64,000 nt of DNA from Chitinophaga sp. H8 (lineage in GTDB: Bacteria > Bacteroidota > Bacteroidia > Chitinophagales > Chitinophagaceae), in contig NZ_JBEXAC010000004.1 of NCBI RefSeq assembly GCF_040567655.1, positions 166,579 to 230,578 on the forward strand. Direction: 5' to 3'. Positions 8,496 through 17,733 of the stretch are shown here, in pieces. Every line of letters begins with the position of its first letter. The stretch's first letter is position 1. The translations under genes were made by a program, and so were the position numbers. A model generated the notes under the pieces. That model saw nothing but the letters and a program-made list of their open reading frames with translations, was not told where the DNA came from and made no database searches.

Positions 8496-8535
8496 AAAAA
8501 ACGGCTGTTCCCTGATAGGAGCAGCCGTTTTTTAT
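8496..8535 (+). terminator. Rho-independent terminator
   Basis: AAAAAACGGCTGTTCC (8496-8511) pairs with GGAGCAGCCGTTTTTT (8518-8533) across a 6-nt loop. The stem carries a T-run on its descending arm. Confidence 0.85.
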
Positions 8536-8571
8536 GCGCGCAGGTAGCAGTGAATGAATTAATTTAGCAGT

Positions 8572-9357
8572 ATGGAACTCTCATTAAAAGGCAAAACAGC
8601 ACTGGTATGCGGCAGCACCCAAGGCATAGGGCTGGCCACGGCGATAGAGCTGGCACAGGCAGGTGCTACCTGCATCTTACTGGCACGGAATGAAGTGCGG
8701 TTAAAGGAAGCGATCTCCCAGCTGGATGTCAATAGCGGGCAGGAGCATGGTTTTATCGTGGCCGACTTTAAGGACCCTTTATCTGTGCAGGCAGCAATAA
8801 CGCCGCTCACTACGGCGGGGCCTATTCATATCCTGATAAACAATACCGGCGGCCCGGAGGCAGGGCCTATTGAAGCGGCACAGGCAGCTGCCTTTACCGC
8901 TGCCTTTGAGCAACACCTGATATGTAATCATTTACTTGCCCAAGCCGTTATTCCGGGCATGAAAGCCGCCGGATATGGCCGGATCATCAATATTATTTCC
9001 ACCTCTGTAAAGGCACCCATTAAAAACCTGGGCGTCTCCAATACGGCCAGGTGGGCTGTAGCAGCATGGTCAAAAACACTGGCCGGAGAGCTGGCACCAT
9101 TTGGTATTACGGTAAATAATGTACTGCCAGGTTCTACAATTACCGGCCGGTTAAAAGCTGTTATTACTGCCGGTGCAAAAGCGAGAAACGTTCCGGAAGC
9201 AACGGTGGAACAGGAATGGCTGAATGAAATTCCGATGAAGCGGTTTGGAGAAGCCAGCGAAATTGCTGCACTTGCTGCCTTCCTCGCCTCCCCTGCTGCC
9301 AGTTATATTACCGGCACCAGCATTCCCGTAGATGGTGGTAAAACACCGGTAGTTTAA
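8572..9357 (+). CDS. SDR family protein with altered active site
   Basis: A 261-residue Rossmann-fold protein of the short-chain dehydrogenase/reductase superfamily. The cofactor motif GSTQGIG is at 14-20, with NNTGG at 90-94, the catalytic-serine strand (IISTS) at 141-145, and a C-terminal substrate loop ending IPVDGG. The canonical Tyr-x-x-x-Lys is missing: the aligned residues are Ser156-Asn-Thr-Ala-Arg160, followed by the usual helix. A divergent SDR subfamily with SNxxR at this site exists, so this looks like a stable variant rather than decay. Reductase activity should not be assumed. It is monocistronic. Confidence 0.85.
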   Translation: MELSLKGKTALVCGSTQGIGLATAIELAQAGATCILLARNEVRLKEAISQLDVNSGQEHGFIVADFKDPLSVQAAITPLTTAGPIHILINNTGGPEAGPIEAAQAAAFTAAFEQHLICNHLLAQAVIPGMKAAGYGRIINIISTSVKAPIKNLGVSNTARWAVAAWSKTLAGELAPFGITVNNVLPGSTITGRLKAVITAGAKARNVPEATVEQEWLNEIPMKRFGEASEIAALAAFLASPAASYITGTSIPVDGGKTPVV

Positions 9358-9437
9358 GCACCAAATACAGGTTGCAGTCAGGGGAAATATAACCATAGAG
9401 AAAACCACCCCGCAGTTATTGCCGGCAGCAGTTATTA

Positions 9438-11225
9438 TTACCAGCTGCTGCTGGCACCACCTCCACCGGAAGAACCACCACCCCAGCTGGAAGAACTGGA
9501 AGATGAGCTGGAAGAACTTCCCCCGCTGGAGGACTTACTTTCTTTGGGGATGGTGTATTCATACTTGTCGTTATGTGAACAAAACCCGCAAACATAATAT
9601 AGGTGGCCATATCCCTCCGAGCTGGTAGTAGCTCTACGCACCACCTGATCTTTAATCATCTGATAAGTTTTATGCGCACATTTCGGGCAGGAAGCTACCT
9701 GGGAAAGTATATTCGGATAATCCAGGATCAGTTCACCATCGCAGGCGGCACACTCCCACACATCATAATCTACTGACATCAGGTCTTCTTCCACTACCTG
9801 GTATTTCTGTAAAAATTTATTGTCTGTTGCTTCATCCATCAGCACCATAGGCTTATGGCAGGACGGGCAATCAAAAGGTCCGGAACGCAGCCTGACCATC
9901 TGGCGTTTAACCGCTTTCATATATGGTAGCAGGAAGGGCAAAGGGAATGCATAGCAGGCTTTGTCCAGGTAACGGTGTGCCAGATTAAGCGTCTGGTACC
10001 GGGTATGCTCATCGGCACCTGCCAATAGCGGGCGGATGCGTAAACGTATGATCAGCACGGCCACATGTACAAATAGCGTTAATGCCAGGTAATAACAGAT
10101 GATCACGGTTACAAAGTTGACCCACCAATAAGTATAACGGTATATCAATGTAAAGATCCCGAAAGCCATGCCATTCACCAGCAACACACCCCAGGCGCCC
10201 AATGGTAAAAATTCGTTGGGCAGATCTCTCATGCTCACCGGCGTATCAGGATCTGAAGCGCTATGCCGTTTCCTGGCTTTCCGGCCAAAGGCTACTGTCA
10301 TAAAAGCACTGGAGAGGATAAACCCAAACACAAAAGCAACAAATGTTCCTATACCAGGCGCACTCCTGGTGCGGGATACATGGCTCCCCCTTTCTTCCTC
10401 CTGCGGGTAGTTATCTGCAAAGGATTGCGGTGCAACCGGACCGGGAGGGTCTATACCGATAGGCTCATCTGATAATGCCCCCGGGCGATCACTTATTATA
10501 CCCGGTTCAACAGGCGCAGGATCACTGGCTGGCAGGGAAGGTGCAGGTATAGGTGACGGCGGGGCGGGTACTGGTTCAACAACTGGTGGCGCTGGCTTTC
10601 CCGGTGTCATGAGAGAGGGGTCATTTACCGCTACCGGCCCATCCATAGGGCCAGCACCCAGTACGTAATTGCCGGTATGCAACAATGCGATCACCGACTC
10701 CACCCCTTGCATAAAAGCAGCATCCACCTCTCCATTCCGGATATGTGGGATCATGTATTCCTGCTGGATACGGAAACAGAGTATGTCCGGCATATCACCT
10801 TCCAGCCCATAGCCAGTTTCAAATACCAGTTTGCGCTGGTCTTCCACCATGAGGATCAGCAAGCCGTTGTTCTTCTCCTTATCTCCAATTTTCCAGTAAT
10901 TAAATAGTTCATGGGCAAAATCGCGGGGATCATGCTCGGCAATAGTACGCAACAGTACAACGGCCACCTGCGCTCTCCCCTCCTGGTCCAGGCTGGATAA
11001 AGAGGCGTTGATGTTCGCTACAGCTGATGCAGATAATAAGTTATCAGGATTGCTGATATAGCCCCCATCCATTTGCTTGGGATCTGGCACATCTTTTACG
11101 GAAAAGGCTTTTTTATCTCCCTGGCAGGCAGTGCCGGCAAATATCAGACAAAGGAATAATAGCAACGGTAAGCCATACCGGCTATAACGGTTATCAAACG
11201 ATGGTAGCAGTAATGGTAGGTGCAT
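9438..11225 (-). CDS. TPM-domain (YgcG/Psb32-like) lipoprotein with Gly/Ser tail
   Basis: A 595-residue protein. A lipoprotein signal ends at Cys34 (FAGTAC). A TPM domain at about 50-195 shows the family's start (ISNPDNLLS) and core (NGLLILMVEDQRKLVFETGYGLEG). A Pro-rich linker follows (about 215-290), then two or three membrane segments. A Cys-rich part has several CxxC pairs (CPSCHK, CAACDG, CPKCAH, CGFC) that look like a zinc ribbon. The last 30 residues are almost all Ser/Gly, as in YgcG. TPM proteins are linked to respiratory-complex or photosystem repair, but the role here is unknown. It is 9 bp downstream of the lipoprotein gene at 11235 and probably in one operon with it. Confidence 0.85.
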   Translation of the reverse strand: MHLPLLLPSFDNRYSRYGLPLLLFLCLIFAGTACQGDKKAFSVKDVPDPKQMDGGYISNPDNLLSASAVANINASLSSLDQEGRAQVAVVLLRTIAEHDPRDFAHELFNYWKIGDKEKNNGLLILMVEDQRKLVFETGYGLEGDMPDILCFRIQQEYMIPHIRNGEVDAAFMQGVESVIALLHTGNYVLGAGPMDGPVAVNDPSLMTPGKPAPPVVEPVPAPPSPIPAPSLPASDPAPVEPGIISDRPGALSDEPIGIDPPGPVAPQSFADNYPQEEERGSHVSRTRSAPGIGTFVAFVFGFILSSAFMTVAFGRKARKRHSASDPDTPVSMRDLPNEFLPLGAWGVLLVNGMAFGIFTLIYRYTYWWVNFVTVIICYYLALTLFVHVAVLIIRLRIRPLLAGADEHTRYQTLNLAHRYLDKACYAFPLPFLLPYMKAVKRQMVRLRSGPFDCPSCHKPMVLMDEATDNKFLQKYQVVEEDLMSVDYDVWECAACDGELILDYPNILSQVASCPKCAHKTYQMIKDQVVRRATTSSEGYGHLYYVCGFCSHNDKYEYTIPKESKSSSGGSSSSSSSSSSSWGGGSSGGGGASSSW

Positions 11226-11234
11226 ATGTAAACA

Positions 11235-11882
11235 TTAACAGGGAATAAAGTTTACCAGTCGTTCCAATTTCCCTTCTCTGAAAAATAATAAAATTGAACT
11301 ATCACTGTCCTTATTCGCCGTATCCCGCAGTTTTATTTCTTCGGGGGTACCTTCGTACTCAGCCTGTTTTACCGCGTGGGGAAACAGGCGTATAATATCT
11401 GCAAGGGTGGTATGTCTGTTTAGGGTAACTCCCTTGTAGGTAATAAAGTTGTTCCCCGTAAAAAATATTTCACCCAGCAGTATGGAGTCTTTAAATATTT
11501 CGAATGTGGAGCCGTCTTTAAATAAATACTGGAAATCTTCTTCAAAACCGGCGGCACAGATATCATTATAGTTGGGGGTGATAATACTATCCGGCTTGCC
11601 CCATAATGCTTCAAATTGCCGGAGATTGGTGTTCAAATGTAATTTATTATTTAATAAAGCGTGTTCAATCTGAAACACCTCAATACTATCCCAGGGTATA
11701 TTTTGCCGGTATTCCGGTTGTTTGGCCCAATCATCCTCTACGATATCTATTACTGCAGGTGTATTATCTCCTGCCGATGCCCTGACTACAAAATGTTCCT
11801 GGTCCTCATTTCCTCCGTTACGTTGCTGGCAGGCACTCATACCCACCATTAGTATGCAAAATGCAATAGCGCTTAGCTTCAT
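11235..11882 (-). CDS. Putative lipoprotein, function unknown
   Basis: A 215-residue protein with a short signal peptide and lipobox cysteine Cys18 (MSACQQ). The mature part alternates charged and hydrophobic strands. It contains LRQFEALWGKPDSI and a later TTLADIIRLFPHAV, which resemble the paired repeats of small Bacteroidota lipoproteins. I do not recognise a named family. It is first in a likely two-gene operon with the TPM protein. Confidence 0.7.
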   Translation of the reverse strand: MKLSAIAFCILMVGMSACQQRNGGNEDQEHFVVRASAGDNTPAVIDIVEDDWAKQPEYRQNIPWDSIEVFQIEHALLNNKLHLNTNLRQFEALWGKPDSIITPNYNDICAAGFEEDFQYLFKDGSTFEIFKDSILLGEIFFTGNNFITYKGVTLNRHTTLADIIRLFPHAVKQAEYEGTPEEIKLRDTANKDSDSSILLFFREGKLERLVNFIPC

Positions 11883-12012
11883 TAACCCCTTTGATTTATA
11901 ATGCTGATTCCGTTGTTATTCGTACAGCCAGTCCATGTTATAGAAAATGGCAGGTGCTAATTTATATAAAAAGTCGGGGAGTTTAATCAGGGCTTTTTGA
12001 AAAAAGTGTATC

Positions 12013-12045
12013 GCTGCCTGTGGCTAAAAAACAGGCAGCCTTTTT
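12013..12045 (+). terminator. Orphan terminator-like hairpin in a divergent spacer
   Basis: GCTGCCTGT (12013-12021) and ACAGGCAGC (12031-12039) form a 9-bp stem followed by CTTTTT. The genes on either side (minus strand ending upstream at 11882, plus strand starting at 12156) both point away, so no known + strand gene ends here. It may end a small transcript or act as a leader attenuator for the brkB-like gene. Confidence 0.5.
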
Positions 12046-12155
12046 GGCTGTTTATTGAAATATGCTTTCCTTTATCTGTGGTGCGCATTTTGCAGGTCAT
12101 ATTATAAGGAAGCTTACTGCCAGGAATACTGGCTGGCTATGAACAGGTTAAAACG

Positions 12156-13070
12156 ATGAGAACAGTTACTTTCCGGCAATTATTTATCCGTTTATTTAAA
12201 GACTCTTTCCAGGAGTTTACCAAAAATGATCCGCTGCGGCAGGCCGGAGCTACGGCTTTCTTTACCACTTTTGCGCTACCCGCCATATTAATCATCATTA
12301 TCCAGCTACTGGGGTTGATTGTTGATCCCAAACAATTGAGTATACAGCTCTTCCACAATATTTCCGGTATTATAGGCAAGGAAACCACGGTACAGCTGGT
12401 AGAAACCCTGAGAGCACTGAGAAAGGTATCGCAGAACTGGGCCATTACCATAGGAGGTTTTGTGTTTTTGCTGTTTGTTGCCACCACCCTTTTCAGGGTG
12501 ATTAAAAGTTCACTTAATCAGATCTGGAAAGTGCGGGTAGTAAAAAAGCAGCGTTTTGCAGCCATAGCCCGATCGCGGTTCAAGGCTGTCATGATCATAT
12601 TTTCCGCAGGTGTGCTTTTTATCATTGGTATCCTGGCGGAAGGTGCTCAGGCTTTCCTCGGTAATTATATCCGCAATGTATTACCTTTTCTGGCTGTTTA
12701 TTTCAACACCTCTTTAAACTATCTTATTTCCGTCATTACTGTAACGGCCTGGTTTGCGCTGGTATTCCGTTTTTTGCCAGATGGCAGGCCCACCTGGAAA
12801 ATCGGCATTACAGGTGCCTTTGTCACCAGTATCCTTTTCAACATTGGCAAGTTCATTCTGGGATGGCTACTTACCTATAGCAATATCAACACCATTTATG
12901 GCGCTTCTGCTTCTACCGTATTATTACTACTGTTTGTATTCTACACCTCTATGATCTTTTACTTTGGAGCAGCCTTTACCAAAGTATGGGCAATATACAA
13001 GCAGGAGCCTATTAAGCCTTTACCACATGCCATCCACTACCAGATCATGGAAGTGGATCATGAGTCATAG
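12156..13070 (+). CDS. YihY/BrkB family inner-membrane protein
   Basis: A 304-residue protein with about six hydrophobic segments and the family's pattern: an N-terminal amphipathic part (FIRLFKDSFQEF), the early AGATAFFTTFALP, and a late YGASASTVLLLLFVFY close to the C-terminus. Homologues were once called ribonuclease BN, which is no longer accepted; the real function is not established. It converges on the minus-strand gene at 13074 with 3 bp between them. Confidence 0.88.
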   Translation: MRTVTFRQLFIRLFKDSFQEFTKNDPLRQAGATAFFTTFALPAILIIIIQLLGLIVDPKQLSIQLFHNISGIIGKETTVQLVETLRALRKVSQNWAITIGGFVFLLFVATTLFRVIKSSLNQIWKVRVVKKQRFAAIARSRFKAVMIIFSAGVLFIIGILAEGAQAFLGNYIRNVLPFLAVYFNTSLNYLISVITVTAWFALVFRFLPDGRPTWKIGITGAFVTSILFNIGKFILGWLLTYSNINTIYGASASTVLLLLFVFYTSMIFYFGAAFTKVWAIYKQEPIKPLPHAIHYQIMEVDHES

Positions 13071-13073
13071 GTA

Positions 13074-13481
13074 TTATTTTGCCTCCACCAATTTTTTTAT
13101 TTCAGCTTTACAGGCTTCGATGTTTTCCCAGATAATCTTGTCTTCACAAAGGACACCTTTGTATTTGAGGGAGATCTTTCCTTTGCGGAGTGTGATTAAA
13201 TAATATTCGTCTGCCGCAGGAGAGTTTTCCCAGGTGATCTTTCCGCCTCCTTCAATACCTTCCGCCATTTTATCTTCAATAACCGCTTTTATTTTTTTAT
13301 ACAGGCTATCCGGAAAGTCAAAAGACACGTCTGTTTTAACCTGGCAGGTATCGGTAAAGGCATATTCACTTCCGGCAGCGGTATTATGCGGGATATTATC
13401 GGCATGTGATAAGGGAGCAGTAAACAGGGAAATACTGGTGGCCAGTACAGCCAACAACAGCAAATTAAGGGATGTTTTCAT
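13074..13481 (-). CDS. Small secreted protein, function unknown
   Basis: A 135-residue protein with a clear signal peptide (SLNLLLLAVLATSISLFTAP). The mature 110 residues are Lys/Glu-rich and contain two cysteines, in DTCQVK and GVLCED, that could form a disulfide. No family recognised. It has its own spacer upstream (13482-13591) and is not obviously part of an operon. Confidence 0.6.
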   Translation of the reverse strand: MKTSLNLLLLAVLATSISLFTAPLSHADNIPHNTAAGSEYAFTDTCQVKTDVSFDFPDSLYKKIKAVIEDKMAEGIEGGGKITWENSPAADEYYLITLRKGKISLKYKGVLCEDKIIWENIEACKAEIKKLVEAK

Positions 13482-13591
13482 GGTAAAAAGGATTTAAATA
13501 ATGGTAGCGAACGTGGAACAAGTGAACTTATTATTAAAATACCATATTTACCTGACAAAAACAACTATTTCTTTTGGGTGAATCCCCCTGG

Positions 13592-14422
13592 CTACTGGTA
13601 TTTAGCAGCCAGGTTATACAGGATTTTTTTATCCGCTTCGGTGAACAGGGTAGTGCTATCCTGCGGAATAAAATGACGTTTAAAGGCCAGCTTAGCAGCG
13701 GTAGTGTCTTTCAGGTCATATCCCACGATACGCAATGCCTGCAAAGTATTGAAGGGTTCCGGCAATACGACCCCGGTAGTATCTCCATACCACATTCCAA
13801 AGCCTTTTTCAGCCAATTGCTGCCAGGGAAAATACGCGCTGGGATCTACTTTTCTGCCAGGCGCAATATCACCATGTCCTATAAAATTGGCTGCCGGAAT
13901 ATTGTACCGGTGCTGCAGCGTATCCAGCAGTAGGGTGAGGCTGCTGATTTGCTGTGACGCAAAAGGTTCGGAGCCGTTATTATCCAGTTCGATGCCAATG
14001 GAGGAAGAATTGATATCGGTGAGGTTGCCCCATTTAGCAGCCCCACCATGCCAGGCACGGAGATAGTCATTCAGCATATGATGAATGGTACCATCCCTGC
14101 AGATGACATAGTGCGCGCTTACCTGTGTACGTACCAGGGTAAACGTTTTAAGGGTTTGCTCACAGGAGTTTTGTGCAGTATGATGGATGATCACAAAATT
14201 AGGTTTGCGGAGGTTAAAATTCACCGTACCTACCCAATAAGGATTTAAGGGCACACCATTACCATTCACCGCATCCGGCTGCTGCCGTAAAGATCCGGCG
14301 TAGGCCTTTACCTGTTGTTTGTATGATTTATTAGTGGCCGCATAAGGATTTCCGGCGCAACCGTACAATACAACGCCCAGCAGCAATACTACCGCCAGGC
14401 GCCCATAAATATATTTTGCCAT
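13592..14422 (-). CDS. N-acetylmuramoyl-L-alanine amidase lipoprotein (Amidase_2)
   Basis: Cleaves the bond between MurNAc and L-alanine of peptidoglycan. Counting from an upstream Met at 14449, the amidase_2/PGRP marks are the HH of FVIIHHTA (89-90), Glu154 (IGIEL), His192 (GHGDIAPGRK), Lys200 and Asp202. These supply the zinc ligands and catalytic residues of the family. A lipobox Cys (VLYGC) follows a hydrophobic stretch. I place the start at 14422, where MAKYIYG gives a normal signal peptide of 276 residues total. It probably sits at the outer membrane and works in cell-wall turnover or muropeptide recycling. Confidence 0.9.
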   Translation of the reverse strand: MAKYIYGRLAVVLLLGVVLYGCAGNPYAATNKSYKQQVKAYAGSLRQQPDAVNGNGVPLNPYWVGTVNFNLRKPNFVIIHHTAQNSCEQTLKTFTLVRTQVSAHYVICRDGTIHHMLNDYLRAWHGGAAKWGNLTDINSSSIGIELDNNGSEPFASQQISSLTLLLDTLQHRYNIPAANFIGHGDIAPGRKVDPSAYFPWQQLAEKGFGMWYGDTTGVVLPEPFNTLQALRIVGYDLKDTTAAKLAFKRHFIPQDSTTLFTEADKKILYNLAAKYQ

Positions 14423-14495
14423 GTTGATATGCATTTTACTATTAACCAATGAAACAGGTGCAGGGGCAAATAGCAGTAGTGTACTAAAAGTACGC

Positions 14496-15098
14496 TTATT
14501 TCGCCTCTTTCAGGATCATATCAATAGTGATGGCACCTGCCACTATTGCCATCTTATTAATATCCTCCGGGCATTCTTTGGCAATGGTAACCCGGTATTT
14601 ATCCGCAGTTGTAAATGTTTCCTGCAAAACACCTGCCCATTTTTTATTAATAGCCCCCAACTGCCTTTCATTACCATCCGTAATGTTGAAGTTCCATGCT
14701 TTCCAGTCGCCCTGTATTTTGGCCAGCACCACATTGTTGGTATCCACAATATGGAATAAGGGTTTCAACATTTTAAACTTTTGCTGGATGCCTCCCACTT
14801 CCTGTCCGCTACTATTACGTATGACAATTTTGGACATCCAGAAAGTCCATCCTCTTTGAATGGTAGCCACTACCTGCTCATCCATATTGACGATGTTGAG
14901 TGTAAAAGGGAACATCGCCTTACTGAGAAACAAACGGAATACTTTGTGCCAGAAAGGAACCACCTGGGTAATGTTACCTATCTGGATACCTTGCTGATCA
15001 AATACCTTATAATTGTTGGAAAATTTGAGCAGTCCTACTTTTTCGTCTATAAAGTAGTCATCACATTTAAAGAAAGCGGGTAAACTGTTATGTTGCAT
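14496..15098 (-). CDS. LURP-one/scramblase-like domain protein
   Basis: A 200-residue protein beginning MQHNSLPAFF. It shows the repeating strand pattern of the LURP-one-related/phospholipid scramblase-like barrel (YFIDEKVGLLKFSNNYKVFD, IGNITQ, then VVLAKIQGDWKAWNF). The family binds membranes or lipids, but its role in bacteria is unknown. The frame stays open upstream to 15179, but that extension would run through the terminator hairpin at 15150-15172, so the start at 15098 is chosen. Confidence 0.65.
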   Translation of the reverse strand: MQHNSLPAFFKCDDYFIDEKVGLLKFSNNYKVFDQQGIQIGNITQVVPFWHKVFRLFLSKAMFPFTLNIVNMDEQVVATIQRGWTFWMSKIVIRNSSGQEVGGIQQKFKMLKPLFHIVDTNNVVLAKIQGDWKAWNFNITDGNERQLGAINKKWAGVLQETFTTADKYRVTIAKECPEDINKMAIVAGAITIDMILKEAK

Positions 15099-15141
15099 AC
15101 GCACGAAGATATAAGTATTTTTTCTGCTAAGATAATGGGGA

Positions 15142-15172
15142 ATAAAAAATCCCTGGCTGTAGCAGCCAGGGA
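15142..15172 (-). terminator. Rho-independent terminator of the GH92 gene
   Basis: TCCCTGGCTG, loop of 3, CAGCCAGGGA (15150-15172). On the minus strand it is followed by TTTTTTATT, 50 nt after the GH92 stop. Confidence 0.85.
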
Positions 15173-15221
15173 TCATCACAGATGCTCCGGAGCCAGGTAG
15201 CTGTCTCCCCCTTTATCTTTC

Positions 15222-17510
15222 CTACTGTTTTTCGTTTGAAAAGGAATAAGGCGCCTCACTATCCTTTGTGCCTCTTTGTTTATTGGGCATATCCTGCATG
15301 TCAAAATTAATCACGGCGCCTTTCATGAGGTCCTGGTGATCGATCCAGTTATTAGTATATACCTTACCGTTAAGCTGCATACTTTTGATATATTTATTAG
15401 CCTCACTGTTTTGTGGTGCGTTAATGACCACTTGCCTGCCATTTTCCAGTTTAAGGGTGGCTTTCTTAAACAATGGTGCCCCCACTACATACTGTTGGGT
15501 ACCAGGGCATACCGGGTAAAAGCCCAACGCACTGAATACGTACCAAGCGCTGGTTTGGCCGTTATCTTCATCGCCGCAATACCCGTCAGGATGTGGTGTA
15601 TACAAGCGGTTCATCACTTCACGGATCCAGTATTGGCTTTTCCAGGGCACCCCAGCGTAGTTGTACAGGTAAAGCATATGCTGAATGGGTTGGTTACCAT
15701 GTGCATACTGGCCCATATTCATGATCTGCATTTCCCTTATTTCATGGATTACGCTGCCATAATAGCTATCATCGAATACAGGCGGCATATTAAATACAGA
15801 GTCCAGCATACTTACAAATGTTTCCTTGCCACCCATCAGGTCCATTAAGCCTTTGATATCATGAAAAACGGACCAGGTATAATGCCAGCTGTTACCTTCG
15901 GTAAAAGCGTCCCCCCATTTAAATGGGTTGAAGGGCGTCTGAAACTTACCATCCTTATTACGGCCACGCATCAACTTAGATTCCGGGTCAAATACATTGC
16001 GGTAGTTCTGGCTCCTTCTGGCAAATTTTTCTATTTCAGCTTTAGGTCGCTTTAACGATTTAGCTAACTGATAAATAGTAAAATCATCATAGGCATATTC
16101 CAGTGTACGGGCTGTATTTTCATTTACATCTACGTCATAGGGAACATAGCCCAGTTCATTATAATACTTTACACCTTTACGGCCCACAGAGCTTACCGGC
16201 CCTTCATGTTCCGTATTCTTTAAAATAGCTTCATAGAGTGTATTAATATCATAACCGGTGCCCCCTTTCAGGTAAGCATCTGCGATGATTGAAGCAGAAT
16301 TGGAACCTATCATACAATCGCGGTGACCAGGACTAGCCCATTCCGGCAACCAGCCACTTTCCTTATAAGCATTTACCAGTCCTTCCTGTATGTGTGCATT
16401 CAATGTAGGATACATGATATTCAGGAAAGGGAATGCAGCGCGGAAAGTGTCCCAGAAACCATTGTCGGTAAACATATAACCGGGTAATACCTGACCGTTG
16501 TAAGGGCTGTAGTGCACGACTTGCCCTTTAGGGTTCATTTCATAGAACTTGCGGGGGAACAGCATCGCACGATACAGGCAGGAATAAAAAGTGCGCACCT
16601 GTTCAATAGTACCACCCTCTACCAATACGCGGCCCAACTCTTCATTCCAGGCGGCTTTTGCTTTTTGTTTTACTACTTCGAAGTTGTCTTTTCCTATTTC
16701 CTGCTGCAGGTTTAATTCGGCCTGTTCCGGGCTGATAAAAGAGGAGGCTACTTTTACCTGTACCTGCTCTCCTTTACGGGTAGCAAAGCCTATCACAGCT
16801 CCTACGTGATTGCCTGTAACATCCAGCGTACCTTCTTTTAACGCTTTATTATTCCAGGTAGCCTGGTAAGTGAAAGGTTTATCAAAATACAGTACAAAAT
16901 AGTTCTTAAAGTTTTTCGGTACCCCTCCGCTATTTTTGGTAGTATACCCTACGATCTTACCTTGCTCTGGTATGATCTTTATGGAAGAGCCTTTGTCAAA
17001 CGCATCTACCAGGATATATGCCTTTTCCGTTTGAGGAAAAGTAAACCGGAAACGGGCGGCCCTTTCTGTAGGCGTGATCTCTGTGGTCACATCATGATCT
17101 GCCAGGTATACACTGTAATAATACGGTTTGGCAATTTCAGATTTATGGGAAAACCAGCTGGCACGGCTATCTTCATCAATTTTTACGGTGCCGGTAAGCG
17201 GCATGATTGCAAATTGTCCGTAGTCATTGATCCAGGGGCTGGGCTGGTGCGTTTGTTTAAAGCCCCTGATTTTATCCGCATCATAGGTATACGCCCATCC
17301 ATCTCCCATTTTCCCGGTTTGTGGCATCCAGAAATTCATTCCCCAGGGGCAAGCCACTGCCGGATAGGTATTACCGTTGGACAGGCTGGGTTTGGAGGCA
17401 GTACCCATCAGTGGATTGATCCACTCTACCGGGTCGGTGACTTTCTCCACAATTTGTGCCTGGACAATACTGGTTCCCATTACCAGTAAAGCCGTTATCG
17501 TTTTTCTCAT
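15222..17510 (-). CDS. GH92 family glycoside hydrolase (alpha-mannosidase type)
   Basis: A 762-residue exported enzyme (signal peptide to about residue 19) with the GH92 N-terminal beta-sandwich and C-terminal helical barrel. GH92 enzymes are calcium-dependent exo-alpha-mannosidases. Visible landmarks are Glu538 in TEGNSWHYTW (position of the general acid), the acidic cluster Asp647-Glu648-Asp649 (GDEDNGQTSAW; general-base region), and YPVCPG near the end. The motif usually written GNEPxHH is GNQPIQH at 605-611, so a residue expected to help hold calcium is changed. It is monocistronic and not next to a SusCD pair; its glycan target is unknown. Confidence 0.9.
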   Translation of the reverse strand: MRKTITALLVMGTSIVQAQIVEKVTDPVEWINPLMGTASKPSLSNGNTYPAVACPWGMNFWMPQTGKMGDGWAYTYDADKIRGFKQTHQPSPWINDYGQFAIMPLTGTVKIDEDSRASWFSHKSEIAKPYYYSVYLADHDVTTEITPTERAARFRFTFPQTEKAYILVDAFDKGSSIKIIPEQGKIVGYTTKNSGGVPKNFKNYFVLYFDKPFTYQATWNNKALKEGTLDVTGNHVGAVIGFATRKGEQVQVKVASSFISPEQAELNLQQEIGKDNFEVVKQKAKAAWNEELGRVLVEGGTIEQVRTFYSCLYRAMLFPRKFYEMNPKGQVVHYSPYNGQVLPGYMFTDNGFWDTFRAAFPFLNIMYPTLNAHIQEGLVNAYKESGWLPEWASPGHRDCMIGSNSASIIADAYLKGGTGYDINTLYEAILKNTEHEGPVSSVGRKGVKYYNELGYVPYDVDVNENTARTLEYAYDDFTIYQLAKSLKRPKAEIEKFARRSQNYRNVFDPESKLMRGRNKDGKFQTPFNPFKWGDAFTEGNSWHYTWSVFHDIKGLMDLMGGKETFVSMLDSVFNMPPVFDDSYYGSVIHEIREMQIMNMGQYAHGNQPIQHMLYLYNYAGVPWKSQYWIREVMNRLYTPHPDGYCGDEDNGQTSAWYVFSALGFYPVCPGTQQYVVGAPLFKKATLKLENGRQVVINAPQNSEANKYIKSMQLNGKVYTNNWIDHQDLMKGAVINFDMQDMPNKQRGTKDSEAPYSFSNEKQ

Positions 17511-17733
17511 AGCTTAATAATATCTCATTAAAACAACTAACAATACAAGTCCCTAAAATACAATATTGACAGGATGCAGCAATTAAAATTTGTCCTTTAC
17601 GGGCCTGGCTTGCTGGCGGCAGGATACAATCATTAAGAAAAATTAACATTTTATGGTTATGAAAAGTGCCTGATAAAGGATAGATTTACAGCTTTTGCTT
17701 TTGGACCTACAGCCAACGTAACACTGTTTTGAC

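Noticed and set aside
15099..15179. N-terminal extension of the LURP-one-like protein
   Set aside because: These 27 codons run through the terminator hairpin of the GH92 gene and have no family match; the start at 15098 is better.
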